Source: CABZJG01 sp902512685 (GTDB lineage Bacteria > Pseudomonadota > Alphaproteobacteria > Rhodobacterales > Rhodobacteraceae). From it: DNA of 64,000 bases. Positions 51,500 to 60,492 of this stretch are shown here, piece by piece (within the stretch, counting starts at the first letter, position 1; the number at the start of each line of letters is the position of its first letter). The DNA lies in NCBI GenBank assembly GCA_051201605.1, contig CP179201.1, forward strand, positions 3,658,001 to 3,722,000, in the 5' to 3' direction. The notes below the pieces were generated by a model. The model saw only the letters and a list, made by a program, of their open reading frames with translations, searched no databases and was not told the DNA's origin. Position numbers and translations under genes: made by a program.

Positions 51500-52331
51500 T
51501 TTCAGATCCAAGGTACCTTTGTTGATTAAAAAGCGATGGCACACGCGCACGTGCGCTGTCAACGTCGTCAAGGTTTATGTCAACCATACAAAATCCTGTT
51601 CCCTCTGCCAAAAGTGCTATGGTCTGCCCCCATGGGGCGACCGCCATGGTGTGTCCATAAGTGGTTCTTGGGCGACCATTTCTACAGCAATGTTCACCAT
51701 GCTGGGCGGGCGCCAATACATAGCACCCAGTTTCAATCGCTCTTGCTCTGAGCAAGGCCTCCCAATGCGCCTGCCCAGTAGTCACTGAAAAGGCGGATGG
51801 AACGGATATAATTTGTGAGCCAGAGTATGCAAGATCGCGATACAAATGAGGAAATCGAAGGTCATAGCAGATGGTTAACCCTATCTTTGCGACATCTGTT
51901 TGACAGATCACCGCTTGGCCTCCTGGACGGTAGCCAGCAGATTCCCGATAGCTTTCGGCGCCGGATATCGTGACATCGAACATATGTATCTTGTCATAGC
52001 GTGCTTTTATATTGCCATGCGGGTCAACGACAAAGCTGCGATTGGCAAAACGCCCGTCTGGGTCTTTGGTTTTCAAGGCCAAAGATCCAATCAAGATCCA
52101 TACTTTCGCAGCTCGGGCAATAGCGCGTAGCGCCGCCAGCGTGATATCATCCTGCTCAAGTTGCAATACCTGTTCCTGATGACGGCGGCTTGCCGACACA
52201 CAATTGGTTACTTCAGGTGTTAAAATCAGTTTCGCACCCTGCGCCAGTGCACCATCAACCAAATCAAGTGTCGCATCTAGGTTTTTTCTCGGATCATCCG
52301 AGCTGTTAAGTTGAAGCAGAGCTGCCTTCAT
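51492..52331 (-). CDS. Carbon-nitrogen hydrolase (Nit1-like, probable deaminated glutathione amidase)
   Basis: A 279-residue amidase with the catalytic triad Glu40 (LTPEVTN), Lys114 (RYDKIHMFDV) and Cys155 (ICYDLRFP). The HMFDV and CYDLRFPHLYRDLA motifs match the Nit1 branch, which hydrolyses deaminated glutathione as metabolite repair. It overlaps grxC by four bases, so glutaredoxin and this amidase are co-translated. That adjacency is common in alphaproteobacteria and supports a glutathione-related role. Confidence 0.9.
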   Translation of the reverse strand: MKAALLQLNSSDDPRKNLDATLDLVDGALAQGAKLILTPEVTNCVSASRRHQEQVLQLEQDDITLAALRAIARAAKVWILIGSLALKTKDPDGRFANRSFVVDPHGNIKARYDKIHMFDVTISGAESYRESAGYRPGGQAVICQTDVAKIGLTICYDLRFPHLYRDLAYSGSQIISVPSAFSVTTGQAHWEALLRARAIETGCYVLAPAQHGEHCCRNGRPRTTYGHTMAVAPWGQTIALLAEGTGFCMVDINLDDVDSARARVPSLFNQQRYLGSENE

Positions 52332-52588
52332 AGCCCGTTCAAAAGAGGCTCTAGCTTGCCGGCATGCTCAAGGCTGTAAAGCTCATCGCAACCACCCACA
52401 TATATATCCCCAACAAATATCTGCGGAACTGTGCGCCCGCCTTCTGATCTTTGCGTCATCTCAGCTCTTTTTACTGGATCACCTGCAACATCCATTTCCT
52501 TAAAGGATATACCTTTTTTGTTCAAAAGCCGTTTGGCGGCGTAACAATAGCCGCAGGTTTTTGTGGTGTAAATTTCAACTTTTTTCAT
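52328..52588 (-). CDS. grxC: Glutaredoxin 3
   Basis: From the ATG at 52588 (MKKVEIYTTKTCGYCYAAK) the protein has 86 residues including both redox cysteines, Cys12 and Cys15, in a CGYC active site instead of the usual CPYC. RTVPQIFVGDIYVGGCDEL supplies the cis-proline and glutathione-binding GG motif. The open frame to 52651 overlaps comF and is not needed. The proline-to-glycine change is expected to alter redox potential. Confidence 0.93.
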   Translation of the reverse strand: MKKVEIYTTKTCGYCYAAKRLLNKKGISFKEMDVAGDPVKRAEMTQRSEGGRTVPQIFVGDIYVGGCDELYSLEHAGKLEPLLNGL

Positions 52589-52613
52589 CTTATCGTCCGC
52601 CTCAGTCACCGAT

Positions 52614-53354
52614 TTAACGGTTTTTTTCCGCGCGCGCCAGCACTGCCACATTCACCTTAGCAGCGCCTGCGTTTAAACAGGATTGCGTTGCTGCGTGCAA
52701 GGTCGCACCGGATGTCATCACATCATCCACGATCAAAACGTTTTTGCCCACAAGAGCCCTCTTTTTCCTTTGGTTAATCTCAATAGCCGCGCTTAACCGC
52801 TTATATCTTTCATCAAAGCCGGCTTTTTCAAGAGCTCTTGTGGGGGCAGGCCGTCTTAATGCGTATGGCATATAGGTTAGGTTTGTGTGTTTTGCGAGAG
52901 CATGCGCCAAAAGACATGCCTGATTGTATTTTCTGCGCAGCTGTCGAAACCAGTGCAAAGGGATTGGCGTTACGACTGTTTCAGGTGTCAAAATATCACG
53001 GCAAGCCTGTGCCAGCCAGCGACCAGCCGGACCAGCGATATCCGTGCGATCAGAGTGTTTTAAGCCAAGCACCAGCTTACGCGCCGTTCCTTGATAGATT
53101 AATGCAGCGCGCCCGTTTTGCCATGGCCTTGGGGTTAAAATGCAAGCGTCACATATTGCAACTGCCGTGGTTGGTGACCCCATAAGGGCTGATCCACAAA
53201 GATTACAGGTGACACCGGACACGAAAGGCATCTGGGCCCAGCAAAGACCGCAAAGACCGCAAAGACCAAAGTCGCTTTCCACAACTTTTCCACAATGTAA
53301 ACATCGAGGCGGATAAATCATGCGCAAAGCAGTTTGAAAATTGGCTGGATTCAT
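52614..53354 (-). CDS. comF: ComF-family phosphoribosyltransferase-like protein
   Basis: A 246-residue protein with an N-terminal zinc-ribbon-like region of several CxxC pairs and a phosphoribosyltransferase-type domain whose PRPP loop is VLIVDDVMTSGAT. LKHSDRTDIAGPAGRWLA and TPIPLHWFRQLRRKYNQACLLA are family hallmarks. ComF acts in DNA uptake in naturally competent bacteria; its role elsewhere is unclear. The zinc region contains a tandem nine-base repeat encoding GLCGLCGLC. It is divergent from the methyltransferase-like gene and heads the grxC-amidase-marR unit. Confidence 0.9.
   Translation of the reverse strand: MNPANFQTALRMIYPPRCLHCGKVVESDFGLCGLCGLCWAQMPFVSGVTCNLCGSALMGSPTTAVAICDACILTPRPWQNGRAALIYQGTARKLVLGLKHSDRTDIAGPAGRWLAQACRDILTPETVVTPIPLHWFRQLRRKYNQACLLAHALAKHTNLTYMPYALRRPAPTRALEKAGFDERYKRLSAAIEINQRKKRALVGKNVLIVDDVMTSGATLHAATQSCLNAGAAKVNVAVLARAEKNR
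53241..53267. repeat. Three perfect copies of a 9-bp unit inside comF
   Basis: GCAAAGACC occurs three times in tandem. On the coding strand each copy adds Gly-Leu-Cys to the cysteine-rich N terminus of ComF. Loss or gain of a unit keeps the frame, so the cysteine spacing could vary between strains by slippage. Confidence 0.9.
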
Positions 53355-53367
53355 TTATGAGTCTTTC

Positions 53368-54189
53368 ATGTCCAAAGCACCCTTACTTATCGACCGTAGT
53401 TCACTTGCAAGGCGACGCTCCCGTAGCAAAGCTGGCCGTGGGTATTTTTTGCATCAAGAAGCGATCAGTGACCTTCAAGATCGCCTTCAAATGATTACCA
53501 AACCCTTTACGGATATCACAATTGTCACAGGCCACCCCGCACCTTGGGCAGAAGCTTTCCCAACAGCACGTATTTTGCCCGATGATGAGGTTTTGAACCT
53601 ACTGCCTAACAGCAATGATTTGGTGATCCATGCAATGTCCCTGCATTGGGCCAATGATCCGCTGGGTCAAATGATCCAATGTCGCCGTGCGCTGCGCCCA
53701 GACGGTTTATTTTTGGCGAGCTTATTGGGAGGAAAAACCCTAAACGAATTACGTATTGCTTTGGCAGAGGCAGAAACCATCATACGCGGTGGGGTATCAC
53801 CTAGAGTGTTGCCGATGGCTGACATTCGAGATCTTGGCGCTTTACTTTCAAGGGCAGACTTCAACCTTCCGGTTGCTGACAGTCATAAAGTTCATGCGAC
53901 CTATCTAAACCTAAATGATCTCATGCATGATCTTCGTTCAATGGGCGAAACAAATGCACAATCGGCGCGGTCACGCCAATTTACCCCCCACCGAATGCTG
54001 CAAAAGGCCGAAGAGATTTACCGCGACCGCTTCGGTTTGCCCGATGGCCGTTTACCCGCTACATATGAACAAATTTGTGTCACTGGTTGGGTGCCTGATG
54101 AAAGTCATCCCGAACCTTTGCGACCCGGTTCTGCAAAAATGCGGCTCGCAGAGGCGCTAAATGTACCGGAAGTTCCACTCAATGATTGA
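53368..54189 (+). CDS. NDUFAF5-like methyltransferase-fold protein
   Basis: A 273-residue protein whose layout matches the alphaproteobacterial relatives of NDUFAF5, the factor that hydroxylates an arginine of a complex I subunit in mitochondria. DLVIHAMSLHWANDPLGQM and CRRALRPDGLFLASLLGG are typical of the family. The usual glycine-rich SAM motif is replaced by VTGHPAPWAEAFP, so SAM binding is uncertain. The ATG at 53368 is the likely start, with a poor ribosome-binding site; a TTG at 53341 is also in frame. It is divergent from comF. Confidence 0.8.
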   Translation: MSKAPLLIDRSSLARRRSRSKAGRGYFLHQEAISDLQDRLQMITKPFTDITIVTGHPAPWAEAFPTARILPDDEVLNLLPNSNDLVIHAMSLHWANDPLGQMIQCRRALRPDGLFLASLLGGKTLNELRIALAEAETIIRGGVSPRVLPMADIRDLGALLSRADFNLPVADSHKVHATYLNLNDLMHDLRSMGETNAQSARSRQFTPHRMLQKAEEIYRDRFGLPDGRLPATYEQICVTGWVPDESHPEPLRPGSAKMRLAEALNVPEVPLND

Positions 54190-54247
54190 CCCTGTGCCAG
54201 AATAGCTTACATCCACAACGTCACTTATATCAAATCGGACCCCACGC

Positions 54248-55312
54248 ATGCCCGAAGCCATTGCCCCAGCTAACAGACCTAATAGCAGCCCGGCAGATCA
54301 TCCTAAGGTGCCCCAGAAAAAGGTGGGGATTCTTCTGGCAAATCTGGGCACGCCTGACCATTATGACTATTGGTCAATGCGCCGCTACCTCAATGAATTT
54401 TTGTCTGACCGCCGTGTGATTGATTATTCGCCCTGGCTCTGGCAACCTTTATTACAACTGGTGATCCTGACATCACGCCCGTTCCGCTCGGGCCCGGCCT
54501 ATAAATCAATTTGGAATACTGCGGCCGATGAAAGCCCCTTAATGACCATCACCAAAGACCAAACAGCCAAAATTACTGACGCAATGCACGCGCGGTACGG
54601 CGAACAGGTCATGGTGGATTTCTGCATGCGTTACGGAAACCCTTCGACCAAATCAAAGGTCAGCAAGATGACCAAGGCCGGATGCCAGAAAATCCTCTTT
54701 TTCCCGCTTTACCCACAATACGCGGGCGCAACCAGCGCCACAGCCAACGACGAGTTTTTTCGAGCTTTGATGGAGCAAACTTGGCAGCCGGCAGCGCGCA
54801 TCATGCCCCCCTATTTCGATGATCCACGATATATTACCGCCCTTGCCGGCTCTGTTGAGCGGGCCTATGGGGTCGCGGACATTAAGCCTGATTTACTAAT
54901 CTGCTCATACCATGGGGTGCCCAAACGTTACTTGATGCAGGGCGATCCCTACCATTGCCAATGCCAGAAAACCACGCGGCTCCTAAAAGAAAAATTGGGA
55001 TGGGCGGACAGTGAAATTATGACCACTTTCCAATCAAAATTTGGCCCAGAAGAATGGCTAAAGCCTTACACTGTTAAAGAAGTCGCGCGCCTGGCAGCCG
55101 AAGAGGGCAAGAAGAATATTGCCGTCATTGCGCCCGCTTTTTCGGCCGATTGCATTGAAACGCTCGAAGAGATCAATGAAGAAATCAAAGAAAGCTTTGA
55201 ACACGCCAGTGGAGAAAACTTCATTTATATTCCCTGCCTGAATGATGAGGATGCCCACATCGCAGCGCTTGGCGGTTTGATCGAAGACAATTTAAAGGGA
55301 TGGCTGGATTAA
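54248..55312 (+). CDS. hemH: Ferrochelatase
   Basis: Inserts iron into protoporphyrin IX, the last step of heme synthesis. The 354-residue protein has KVGILLANLGTPDHYDYW at the N terminus, the metal-site histidine in LICSYHGVPKRYLMQGDPY, and the acidic face in APAFSADCIETLEEINEE. The first 30 residues are Pro/Ala-rich and probably disordered. The gene lies 58 bp after the NDUFAF5-like gene. A hairpin terminator follows at 55348. Confidence 0.96.
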   Translation: MPEAIAPANRPNSSPADHPKVPQKKVGILLANLGTPDHYDYWSMRRYLNEFLSDRRVIDYSPWLWQPLLQLVILTSRPFRSGPAYKSIWNTAADESPLMTITKDQTAKITDAMHARYGEQVMVDFCMRYGNPSTKSKVSKMTKAGCQKILFFPLYPQYAGATSATANDEFFRALMEQTWQPAARIMPPYFDDPRYITALAGSVERAYGVADIKPDLLICSYHGVPKRYLMQGDPYHCQCQKTTRLLKEKLGWADSEIMTTFQSKFGPEEWLKPYTVKEVARLAAEEGKKNIAVIAPAFSADCIETLEEINEEIKESFEHASGENFIYIPCLNDEDAHIAALGGLIEDNLKGWLD

Positions 55313-55347
55313 TAATCAACGTGTTTCAAGCAATAAAGCCTTCTCAT

Positions 55348-55370
55348 TAGCGCCTGTTCAGGCGCTATTT
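55348..55370 (+). terminator. Hairpin terminator after hemH
   Basis: TAGCGCCT and AGGCGCTA pair over eight bases with a four-base loop, followed by a short TTT. It lies 35 bases after the hemH stop and 57 bases before the next gene. The T-run is short, so termination may be partial. Confidence 0.6.
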
Positions 55371-55426
55371 GCAGAGCTGCTCAATCAAGATAGGGTTTCA
55401 GGAACCAAGGCTGTGAAGGATGCAAT

Positions 55427-55957
55427 ATGTCACTTTATGATCAATTAAATTCGGCTTACACAACACAAGTGCGCGAAAATAATTCCTTTATCGAGAAAAA
55501 TTTGAATTTTGCCGAGCAAATTGTAAATGCGCTGGTCCGCTTTTTGGAAGTCCCTGAGGAAAACCCTAATTTGAAAGGGGTAGAGAATTTCCTGCAATAT
55601 CTGCGCTTAGATCCTGAAAAGGGATACCTTGCACAGACACGTTTGGCACAGGCGGTGTCACATTTCCCAGAAGGAAAGTTTCATTTTGGTCTTGGGCTCT
55701 TGCTGACGGCGCAACCTGACCACCAGCCAAGACAATTCGCAACTTTTGCGATCGACGGCGACCGGGACGATGATCGGCTTAAAGTTAACGTTCTAGGTAA
55801 AGAGTTTGAGTACGAAGCAGCAACCCAATCAGAGCTTGATCTCAAGGCTTTATGTAAACATGTGTTCGATGATCTGATGACCGGTTTATCTTGGCGCATT
55901 AGTAATGAGGTTGAAAAAACTCGGATCGGATTTGATGTGACCCCATTAGAGGACTAG
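55427..55957 (+). CDS. Conserved-looking protein of unknown function
   Basis: AAGGA precedes the ATG at a proper distance, and the 176-residue product has normal composition, so the gene is real. It is soluble, without signal peptide or membrane helix, and acidic overall. An N-terminal helical part (LNFAEQIVNALVRFLEVPEE) is followed by a beta-rich part (GKFHFGLGLLLTAQ, RQFATFAIDGDRDDDRLKVN) and another helix. No motif tells its function. It lies between hemH and the beta-oxidation cluster, with hairpin and spacing that suggest its own transcript. Confidence 0.8.
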   Translation: MSLYDQLNSAYTTQVRENNSFIEKNLNFAEQIVNALVRFLEVPEENPNLKGVENFLQYLRLDPEKGYLAQTRLAQAVSHFPEGKFHFGLGLLLTAQPDHQPRQFATFAIDGDRDDDRLKVNVLGKEFEYEAATQSELDLKALCKHVFDDLMTGLSWRISNEVEKTRIGFDVTPLED

Positions 55958-56089
55958 AACCACCCATTGATAGGGTGTTTTACCAAATTTCCGTTACGTT
56001 TCGCATTGCACACCCCTTTTACGATTTATTGACGCACGCTGGCCTGTAGCCTACTTTGAGTTGTGGAAAATTAATTTGAAAGAGCTCTG

Positions 56090-58183
56090 ATGGTGGACAA
56101 AAAAGATATAAACCAAGTCGTTTCAATTGAAGTGGCCGATGACTACGCGCTGATTTGCTTGAACAACCCACCAGTCAACGCCGCATCGCAGCTTTTGCGT
56201 CAGGGTTTGCAGGACGCTATGGCGTTTTGCACCGCGCAGAGTGATATTAAAGCAATAGCGATTTATGGTGCTGGCCGCACGTTCGTGGCCGGCGCTGATA
56301 TCAAGGAATTTGGCAAACCGCCGCAGGCTCCTTTTCTACCAGAACTTGTCAATACAATTGAACAAAGCAGCACCCCGGTGATTTCTATTCTGCACGGAAC
56401 AGCGTTGGGCGGCGGACTTGAAATTGCGCTGGGCACCCATGCCCGCGTTGGCATCAAAGGCCTTCGGCTTGGGCTTCCTGAAATTCACCTTGGCTTATTG
56501 CCGGGCGCAGGCGGGACACAGCGCACACCGCGACTAGTCGGGATACCTGCCGCACTGGAAATGATTCTTTCTGGTCGTCATGTGCCCGCTGCAGAAGCTT
56601 TGGAATTAGGCCTGATTGATCAGCTTTGTGAAGGCGAGGCGCGTGATGTTGCTATAAATGCCGCCAAAGATGTTCTCGCAGGCCGGTTAAAGACGCGCAG
56701 GACCGATCAGATCACCGTGAAACCAAACCATGCGCATTTGCATGAGGTCGAAGCTAAATTAATGGCCACCCAAGCCCATCTTTTTTCGCCGCATAAATGT
56801 GTTGAAGCAGTCCGCGCCTCCAGCTTGCCCATAAACGAAGGTCTTAAGGTCGAGCGGCAAGCCTTTATGGAATGTATGGACACGCCGCAAAGGGCGGGCT
56901 TAATTCATGCTTTTTTCGGCGAACGCGCTGTTAGTAATATCCCCGAAGCCAAAGGAGCCGCGCGCGAGAGTGCCAAAATCGGAATTATTGGTGGCGGCAC
57001 CATGGGGTCCGGCATTGCAACTGCATGTTTGCTATCTGGTTTGTCCGTCAAACTGTTAGAAACAGCCCAAGAAAATTTAGACCGCGGCCGAGCAACGATA
57101 ACCAAAAACCTTGAAGGCGCGGTCAAGCGTGGCAAACTATCGCAAGATAAATTTGATATGGTTTTATCAAATCTTGATGGCAGCCTAGAGATCAGCAATT
57201 TTTCAGATGTGGATTTAGTGATTGAGGCCGCGTTTGAAGATATGGCCATCAAAAAGGAAATTTTCACGAAACTGGATGCGGTATGTAAAAAAGGCGCCGT
57301 ACTGGCAAGCAATACATCCTATCTGGATATCAATGAAATAGCGACCGTGACCAAGCGGCCCGAGGACGTCATTGGCCTGCACTTCTTTTCCCCTGCGCAT
57401 GTGATGAAACTGCTGGAAATTGTTGTTGCAGATAAGACAGCACCTGATGTTGTTGCCACTGGCTTTGCGCTTGCTAAGAAACTGCGCAAAATTGGGGTGA
57501 AAGCAGGGGTTTGTGACGGCTTTATCGGCAATCGTATTTTGTCATATTACTCAAAAACCGCCTCTTATCTGGTGCTGGAAGGGGCCAGCCCGCAACAGGT
57601 TGATCAAGCCCTAGAGCGTTTCGGCTTTGCAATGGGACCACATAAAGTGGGCGATTTGGCCGGCTTGGATATCGGCTGGATGACACGGAAACGCAAAGCT
57701 GCGACCCGCTCAAAACAAGATCGCTATGCCGGTGATGTCGCTGATAAAATTTGTGAAAATGGTTGGTTTGGCCGCAAAACCGGTCAGGGATATTATGTTT
57801 ACGATGACTCGGATATCCGCCCCAACCCCGAGGTCAGCACCATAATTGAAGCAACACGCACAAAGCGTGGGATCACGCCAAAGTCCTTCACAGAAAATGA
57901 GATCGTGGATCGCTATATGACCGCGATGATCAGTGAAGCTGTGCGGGTGCTAGAGGATAAGATTGCCGCGCGCCCTGTGGATGTCGATATGGTGTTTCTA
58001 TTTGGATACGGATTTCCACGCCACCGTGGGGGACCACTGCATTATGCCGATGAAATTGGCGCAGAAAAGTTGATCGAGCGGATCGAAACCTACGCCAAGG
58101 ATGATGATCATTACTGGAAAGTGCCAAACCTGCTTCGGGACATGGCGGCACAGGGTAAAAAATTCGCTGACTTAAACCGATAG
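56090..58183 (+). CDS. Bifunctional enoyl-CoA hydratase/3-hydroxyacyl-CoA dehydrogenase (FadJ/PimF-like)
   Basis: The 697-residue protein performs two consecutive beta-oxidation steps. The N-terminal crotonase domain has the oxyanion loop GTALGGGLEIALGTHARVG and LPEIHLGLLPGAGGTQR with the catalytic glutamate. The dehydrogenase part starts at IGIIGGGTMGSGIA (about residue 300), with the catalytic His in IGLHFFSPAHVM. The C-terminal domain includes FGYGFPRHRGGPLHYAD. It is followed at eight bases by a pair of acyl-CoA dehydrogenases, the arrangement of the pimFCD dicarboxylate pathway. The start has AGAG upstream. Confidence 0.92.
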   Translation: MVDKKDINQVVSIEVADDYALICLNNPPVNAASQLLRQGLQDAMAFCTAQSDIKAIAIYGAGRTFVAGADIKEFGKPPQAPFLPELVNTIEQSSTPVISILHGTALGGGLEIALGTHARVGIKGLRLGLPEIHLGLLPGAGGTQRTPRLVGIPAALEMILSGRHVPAAEALELGLIDQLCEGEARDVAINAAKDVLAGRLKTRRTDQITVKPNHAHLHEVEAKLMATQAHLFSPHKCVEAVRASSLPINEGLKVERQAFMECMDTPQRAGLIHAFFGERAVSNIPEAKGAARESAKIGIIGGGTMGSGIATACLLSGLSVKLLETAQENLDRGRATITKNLEGAVKRGKLSQDKFDMVLSNLDGSLEISNFSDVDLVIEAAFEDMAIKKEIFTKLDAVCKKGAVLASNTSYLDINEIATVTKRPEDVIGLHFFSPAHVMKLLEIVVADKTAPDVVATGFALAKKLRKIGVKAGVCDGFIGNRILSYYSKTASYLVLEGASPQQVDQALERFGFAMGPHKVGDLAGLDIGWMTRKRKAATRSKQDRYAGDVADKICENGWFGRKTGQGYYVYDDSDIRPNPEVSTIIEATRTKRGITPKSFTENEIVDRYMTAMISEAVRVLEDKIAARPVDVDMVFLFGYGFPRHRGGPLHYADEIGAEKLIERIETYAKDDDHYWKVPNLLRDMAAQGKKFADLNR

Positions 58184-58191
58184 AGATAAAA

Positions 58192-59379
58192 ATGGATCTT
58201 AATTTTACCGACCAAGAGCGGGCCTTTCAATCTGAAGTACAAACATTCTTGGCAGAAAACCTGCCAGACGATATCGCCGCAAAAGTCCGACTTGGCGATG
58301 GTTTGACCAAAGATATGATGGATCTTTGGCACAGCATCCTAAATGCCAAGGGCTGGCTTGCAACAACCTGGCCCAAAGCTTTTGGGGGACCGGGGTGGAC
58401 TCCGGTACAAAAGCACATTTTTGAAGAAGAGTGTTGCCGCGCCTATGCTCCGCGCATCGTGCCTTTTGGGTTAAACATGCTCGGGCCTGTGCTTCAGAAA
58501 TTTGGCACCGCAGAGCAGCAGGAAAGTATTTTACCGCGTATTTTATCTGGTGAAGATTGGTGGTGCCAAGGGTACTCAGAACCGGGCGCAGGATCGGACC
58601 TTGCCTCTCTTAAAACCCGCGCGATACGCGAGGGCGACGAGTACATCATCAATGGTCAGAAAACATGGACCACATTGGGCCAGCACGCAAATAAGATTTT
58701 CTGCCTTGTGCGTACAAGCAGCGAGGGCAAACCCCAAGAGGGCATCAGCTTTGTTTTGGTCGACCTTGACACTCCCGGCATCGAGATGCGTCCGATCCGT
58801 TTGATTGAAGGGGGTCACGAGGTAAATGAAGTCTTCTTTACCGACGTGCGTGTTCCGGTCAGCAATTTGGTCGGCGAGGAAAACAAAGGCTGGACGATTG
58901 CCAAGTTTCTTCTCAGCCATGAGCGCACTGGGATCGCAGGTGTTGGCTTTTCGATGCAGGCGTTAGAAGAGGTTAAAGTGCTTGCCCACACCATTCGCCG
59001 CGGGGCGAAGCGGCTCATTGATGATCCATTGTTTGCAGCCCGTTTAGCAAAGGTAGAGATTGACCTAGAAGCAATGAAAATCACCAATTTGCGCATGTTA
59101 TTTCAGGCCCAGAAGCAAGGCGCCCCAGGGCCGGAAACATCAATGCTTAAAATCAAGGGGACCGTGATTAATCAAGAGCTACGCGATCTTGCCCGTCGCG
59201 CATTAGGCCCTTTAGCCGCGCCTTTTCCAGGTCATGTCAGCGATGGCAATATTCTTTTTGGGCCGGTGGACACTGCCTTTAACGCAGCGCGGTATTTTAA
59301 CAATCGAAAAACCTCGATCTTTGGTGGCTCAAACGAAATTCAGCGCAATATCCTAACCAAAACCATGTTGGAGCTTTAA
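58192..59379 (+). CDS. Acyl-CoA dehydrogenase, large subunit type (PimC-like)
   Basis: A 395-residue flavoprotein of the acyl-CoA dehydrogenase superfamily. GYSEPGAGSDLASLKTRA and INGQKTWTTLGQHANKIF form the FAD-binding middle domain. The C-terminal FGGSNEIQRNILTKTML is conserved. With the shorter dehydrogenase just downstream it matches the heteromeric PimC/PimD (and steroid-type) pattern, in which the two subunits share FAD binding and catalysis. Pimelic or other dicarboxyl-CoA substrates are inferred from this organisation. Confidence 0.9.
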   Translation: MDLNFTDQERAFQSEVQTFLAENLPDDIAAKVRLGDGLTKDMMDLWHSILNAKGWLATTWPKAFGGPGWTPVQKHIFEEECCRAYAPRIVPFGLNMLGPVLQKFGTAEQQESILPRILSGEDWWCQGYSEPGAGSDLASLKTRAIREGDEYIINGQKTWTTLGQHANKIFCLVRTSSEGKPQEGISFVLVDLDTPGIEMRPIRLIEGGHEVNEVFFTDVRVPVSNLVGEENKGWTIAKFLLSHERTGIAGVGFSMQALEEVKVLAHTIRRGAKRLIDDPLFAARLAKVEIDLEAMKITNLRMLFQAQKQGAPGPETSMLKIKGTVINQELRDLARRALGPLAAPFPGHVSDGNILFGPVDTAFNAARYFNNRKTSIFGGSNEIQRNILTKTMLEL

Positions 59380-59382
59380 TTC

Positions 59383-60468
59383 ATGGACTTTGACCTAACC
59401 GAAGACCGACGCATGGTTTTGGATACGCTGAGCCGCTACTTGCAGGATCAATATCCGGTAGAGCACCGTATTAAAGTCGCCTACGACGCTCCGTTCCATG
59501 ATTCCAGTAAATGGTCTGAACTTGCTAACTTGGGGCTTTTTTCTGCCCTTGCTAATGAAAGTGTTGGAGGATTTGGCGGCACCGGTTTTGATATTGCTGT
59601 GATCTTTGAAGCCTTGGGAAAAGCGCTTAATTGCGAACCTGTTTTACCCCTTGTTATGGCCAGCAGACTTCTTGGCTTTGCCGGGCGTGATCAACACGCA
59701 CTGTTAGAAGGCGTAGAGAATTACGCCGTTGCAATATCCGAACCCGATGCGCCCTACGAATTAAGCCATATCAACTGCACTGCTACGTCAGAACATAGAT
59801 TAAGCGGCCGGAAATCAGCAGTCTATGGCGGCCAAATTGCAAAGACGTTTTTGGTTGCTGCAAAAGCTGGCAATACATTGAACCTATATCAAGTTGATGC
59901 ACACCAAGCAGAGGTCATCAGCTACGGTTTGATCGACGGTGGCGGCGCTGCCGAAGTGTTGCTTGATGATACGCCTGCAGAACTTTTAATCGAAAATGCT
60001 GTGCATTCTCTAAGCGATGCTGTGAATGCCGGCATTGTTGCTCTGTGTTCTGAGGCTGTTGGTTTAATGACTGTTAGTTATGATATGACCGTTGATTACT
60101 TACGGCAGCGCAAGCAATTTGGCCGGCCTATTGGCAGCTTTCAGGCTTTGCAACATCGCGCAGTTGATATGCTGACCGAGATCGAGCAAGCCCGTTCAAT
60201 CACTATCAAAGCCGCCGCAGAGCTTGATGGATCGCAAGCCGGACGCTATGCCTCAATGGCCAAAAACCTCATCGGTCGGGCAAGCCGTTTGGTCGCTGAA
60301 GAGGCCATTCAATTACATGGCGGCATTGCGATGACATGGGAATACCCCGTTTCGCATTTTGCAAAGCGACTTGTTATGCTCGACCATCAGTTAGGGGATA
60401 CTGATTATCATTTATCCAAGATTATTGATGACCTTGCTTCAGACTTGTCAAACCATAACGCGGCTTGA
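59383..60468 (+). CDS. Acyl-CoA dehydrogenase, small subunit type (PimD-like)
   Basis: A 361-residue relative of the preceding protein. The C-terminal half has FGRPIGSFQALQHRAVDM and QLHGGIAMTWEYPVSHFAKR, while the middle FAD-binding domain is reduced and lacks the usual SEPxAGSD motif. That is the hallmark of the small subunit of alpha-2-beta-2 acyl-CoA dehydrogenases. It starts three bases after the large subunit stop. It is convergent with the phosphomannomutase gene, 24 bp apart. Confidence 0.9.
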   Translation: MDFDLTEDRRMVLDTLSRYLQDQYPVEHRIKVAYDAPFHDSSKWSELANLGLFSALANESVGGFGGTGFDIAVIFEALGKALNCEPVLPLVMASRLLGFAGRDQHALLEGVENYAVAISEPDAPYELSHINCTATSEHRLSGRKSAVYGGQIAKTFLVAAKAGNTLNLYQVDAHQAEVISYGLIDGGGAAEVLLDDTPAELLIENAVHSLSDAVNAGIVALCSEAVGLMTVSYDMTVDYLRQRKQFGRPIGSFQALQHRAVDMLTEIEQARSITIKAAAELDGSQAGRYASMAKNLIGRASRLVAEEAIQLHGGIAMTWEYPVSHFAKRLVMLDHQLGDTDYHLSKIIDDLASDLSNHNAA

Positions 60469-60492
60469 ATCCTCGAACATTTTCTAGATTTT

